DNA of 14,039 nt, from the NCBI GenBank assembly GCA_030833025.1, contig JAURHZ010000031.1, positions 1 to 14,039 on the forward strand, in the 5' to 3' direction. The position numbers and the translations under genes are program-made. This stretch comes from Armatimonadota bacterium (lineage in GTDB: Bacteria > Armatimonadota > Armatimonadia > Armatimonadales > Armatimonadaceae). The notes beneath the pieces are model-generated. The model saw only the letters and a program-made list of their open reading frames with translations. It did not search any database and was not told the origin of the DNA. This document shows positions 13,280 to 14,039 of this stretch, piece by piece (within the stretch, counting starts at the first letter, position 1; every line of letters begins with the position of its first letter).

Positions 13280-14039
13280 CCCATTTCCAGCAGAATCAAT
13301 CGTTTTGATTACGGGTGCTGCAGGTCAAATCGGGAGCAATATTGCATCAGCGTTGAGGGAGTCAGGTACGACCGTCCGGACGACAGACCTCAATGGCGAT
13401 GTAGACATCCAGGCTGACTTGACCAACTTTGAAGATGTTCTGTCTATCTTAAGTGGCTGTACCCATGTCATCCACTGCGGGGCAATCCCAAGTCCTATAG
13501 ATGGTCGGGAGCATGATGTCCTTGCATCGAATGCGCAGGGAACCTGGAATGTCCTTCAGAGCTGCGCAAACCTCGGGATCAAACGGGCAGTGATCTTTTC
13601 ATCGGTCAACGCATTCGGATCATTTGCTGGCCGAAGACCACTTGCTTACCTCCCAGGCGACGATACCTATCCCGTACAAACGGTGAATGCATACCAGCTG
13701 GCTAAACATCTGGTCGAAACGACCGCACACCACTATGCCCGCAACCATAAATTGGATATAGCATTGCTACGCCCTGTGTATGTAGCATCGGAACGTTCCT
13801 ACGCTTCTTGGCGCACAAGCACCGACACGACGCCCAATATCTGGAATATTAGCGATCTCTGGTCCTATGTTGACCTACGGGATGTCGTTTCGGCTGCCAT
13901 CCTCGCAGCAACGGCCTCATTCACAGGTTGTCACGCGATGTTACTTTCAGCAGATGACACTACCGCACATGTCACCACCGCTGAGCTGATTGAGCGGGAC
14001 TATCCGGATGCGGAAATGACGGATCGCCTCAAAACGTGG
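13269..14039 (+). CDS. NAD-dependent epimerase/dehydratase (SDR), cut by window end
   Basis: The frame from ATG 13269 stays open for 257 codons to the right edge, so the C-terminus is missing. It is an extended short-chain dehydrogenase/reductase: Rossmann loop GAAGQIG (16-22), acidic NAD-binding DLNGD region (40-44), FSSVNAFG (110-117) with the catalytic serine, and the active-site YQLAK (Y142, K146). The SYVDLRDVV stretch after residue 200 is the usual late epimerase motif. The substrate is likely a nucleotide sugar or sugar lactone, which the sequence does not settle. It starts inside the methyltransferase gene (11-base overlap), so the two are co-transcribed and probably coupled. Confidence 0.88.
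   Translation, partial: MSANPFPAESIVLITGAAGQIGSNIASALRESGTTVRTTDLNGDVDIQADLTNFEDVLSILSGCTHVIHCGAIPSPIDGREHDVLASNAQGTWNVLQSCANLGIKRAVIFSSVNAFGSFAGRRPLAYLPGDDTYPVQTVNAYQLAKHLVETTAHHYARNHKLDIALLRPVYVASERSYASWRTSTDTTPNIWNISDLWSYVDLRDVVSAAILAATASFTGCHAMLLSADDTTAHVTTAELIERDYPDAEMTDRLKTW

Overview
The window reads as a compact chromosomal segment of a free-living, two-membrane (Gram-negative type) bacterium of moderate G+C content. An LptD/OstA-like outer-membrane protein, a PEP-CTERM surface protein, a periplasmic LTxxQ protein and many TTG/GTG starts argue for a diderm. The mix (PEP-CTERM, glycine-rich LTxxQ protein, tubulin-like protein with SHOCT tail) would fit Armatimonadota or a similar deep-branching phylum, but that placement is inference. 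I see no tRNA, rRNA, CRISPR, transposase or phage gene.

Layout, left to right. (1) Plus strand: the C-terminal end of a class III (putrescine/ornithine-type) aminotransferase, followed with an ATGA overlap by a small PEP-CTERM protein. (2) Minus strand, 8835 down to 972: a large tubulin/FtsZ-like protein with a C-terminal SHOCT module, a SUKH (SMI1/KNR4) protein, shikimate dehydrogenase aroE, a duplicated LTxxQ (Spy/CpxP-like) protein, a strong intrinsic terminator, a 258-base structured spacer, then a class V PLP enzyme and a GYF_2 + LURP-one/scramblase-like protein. (3) Plus strand, 8873 to 9906: two overlapping unknown genes, a single-pass membrane protein and a soluble protein, divergent from the tubulin-like gene across only 37 bases. 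(4) Minus strand, 12387 to 9907: an LptD-like outer-membrane protein. (5) Plus strand from 12473: a SpoU/TrmH-family RNA methyltransferase overlapping an NAD-dependent epimerase that runs off the window.

Genes are packed very tightly: stop/start overlaps of 4 bases at 451, 5077 and 9277, a stop abutting a start at 5538/5539, an 11-base overlap at 13269, and tail-to-tail stops that overlap (972-975) or touch (9906/9907). The tubulin-like, SUKH and aroE genes are probably translationally coupled.

The most interesting part is the tubulin-like gene and its neighbours (about 5077-9906). The protein has an intact tubulin/FtsZ glycine signature (GGTGSG) but is far longer than FtsZ, and it sits with a SUKH adaptor-like protein and a divergent unknown membrane/soluble pair. 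Related bacterial tubulin-like families have been proposed to act in membrane remodelling; a role here is inference. Two genes (8835 and 12387) have a -10-like hexamer exactly 6 bases before the start codon and no ribosome-binding site, which suggests leaderless transcripts.
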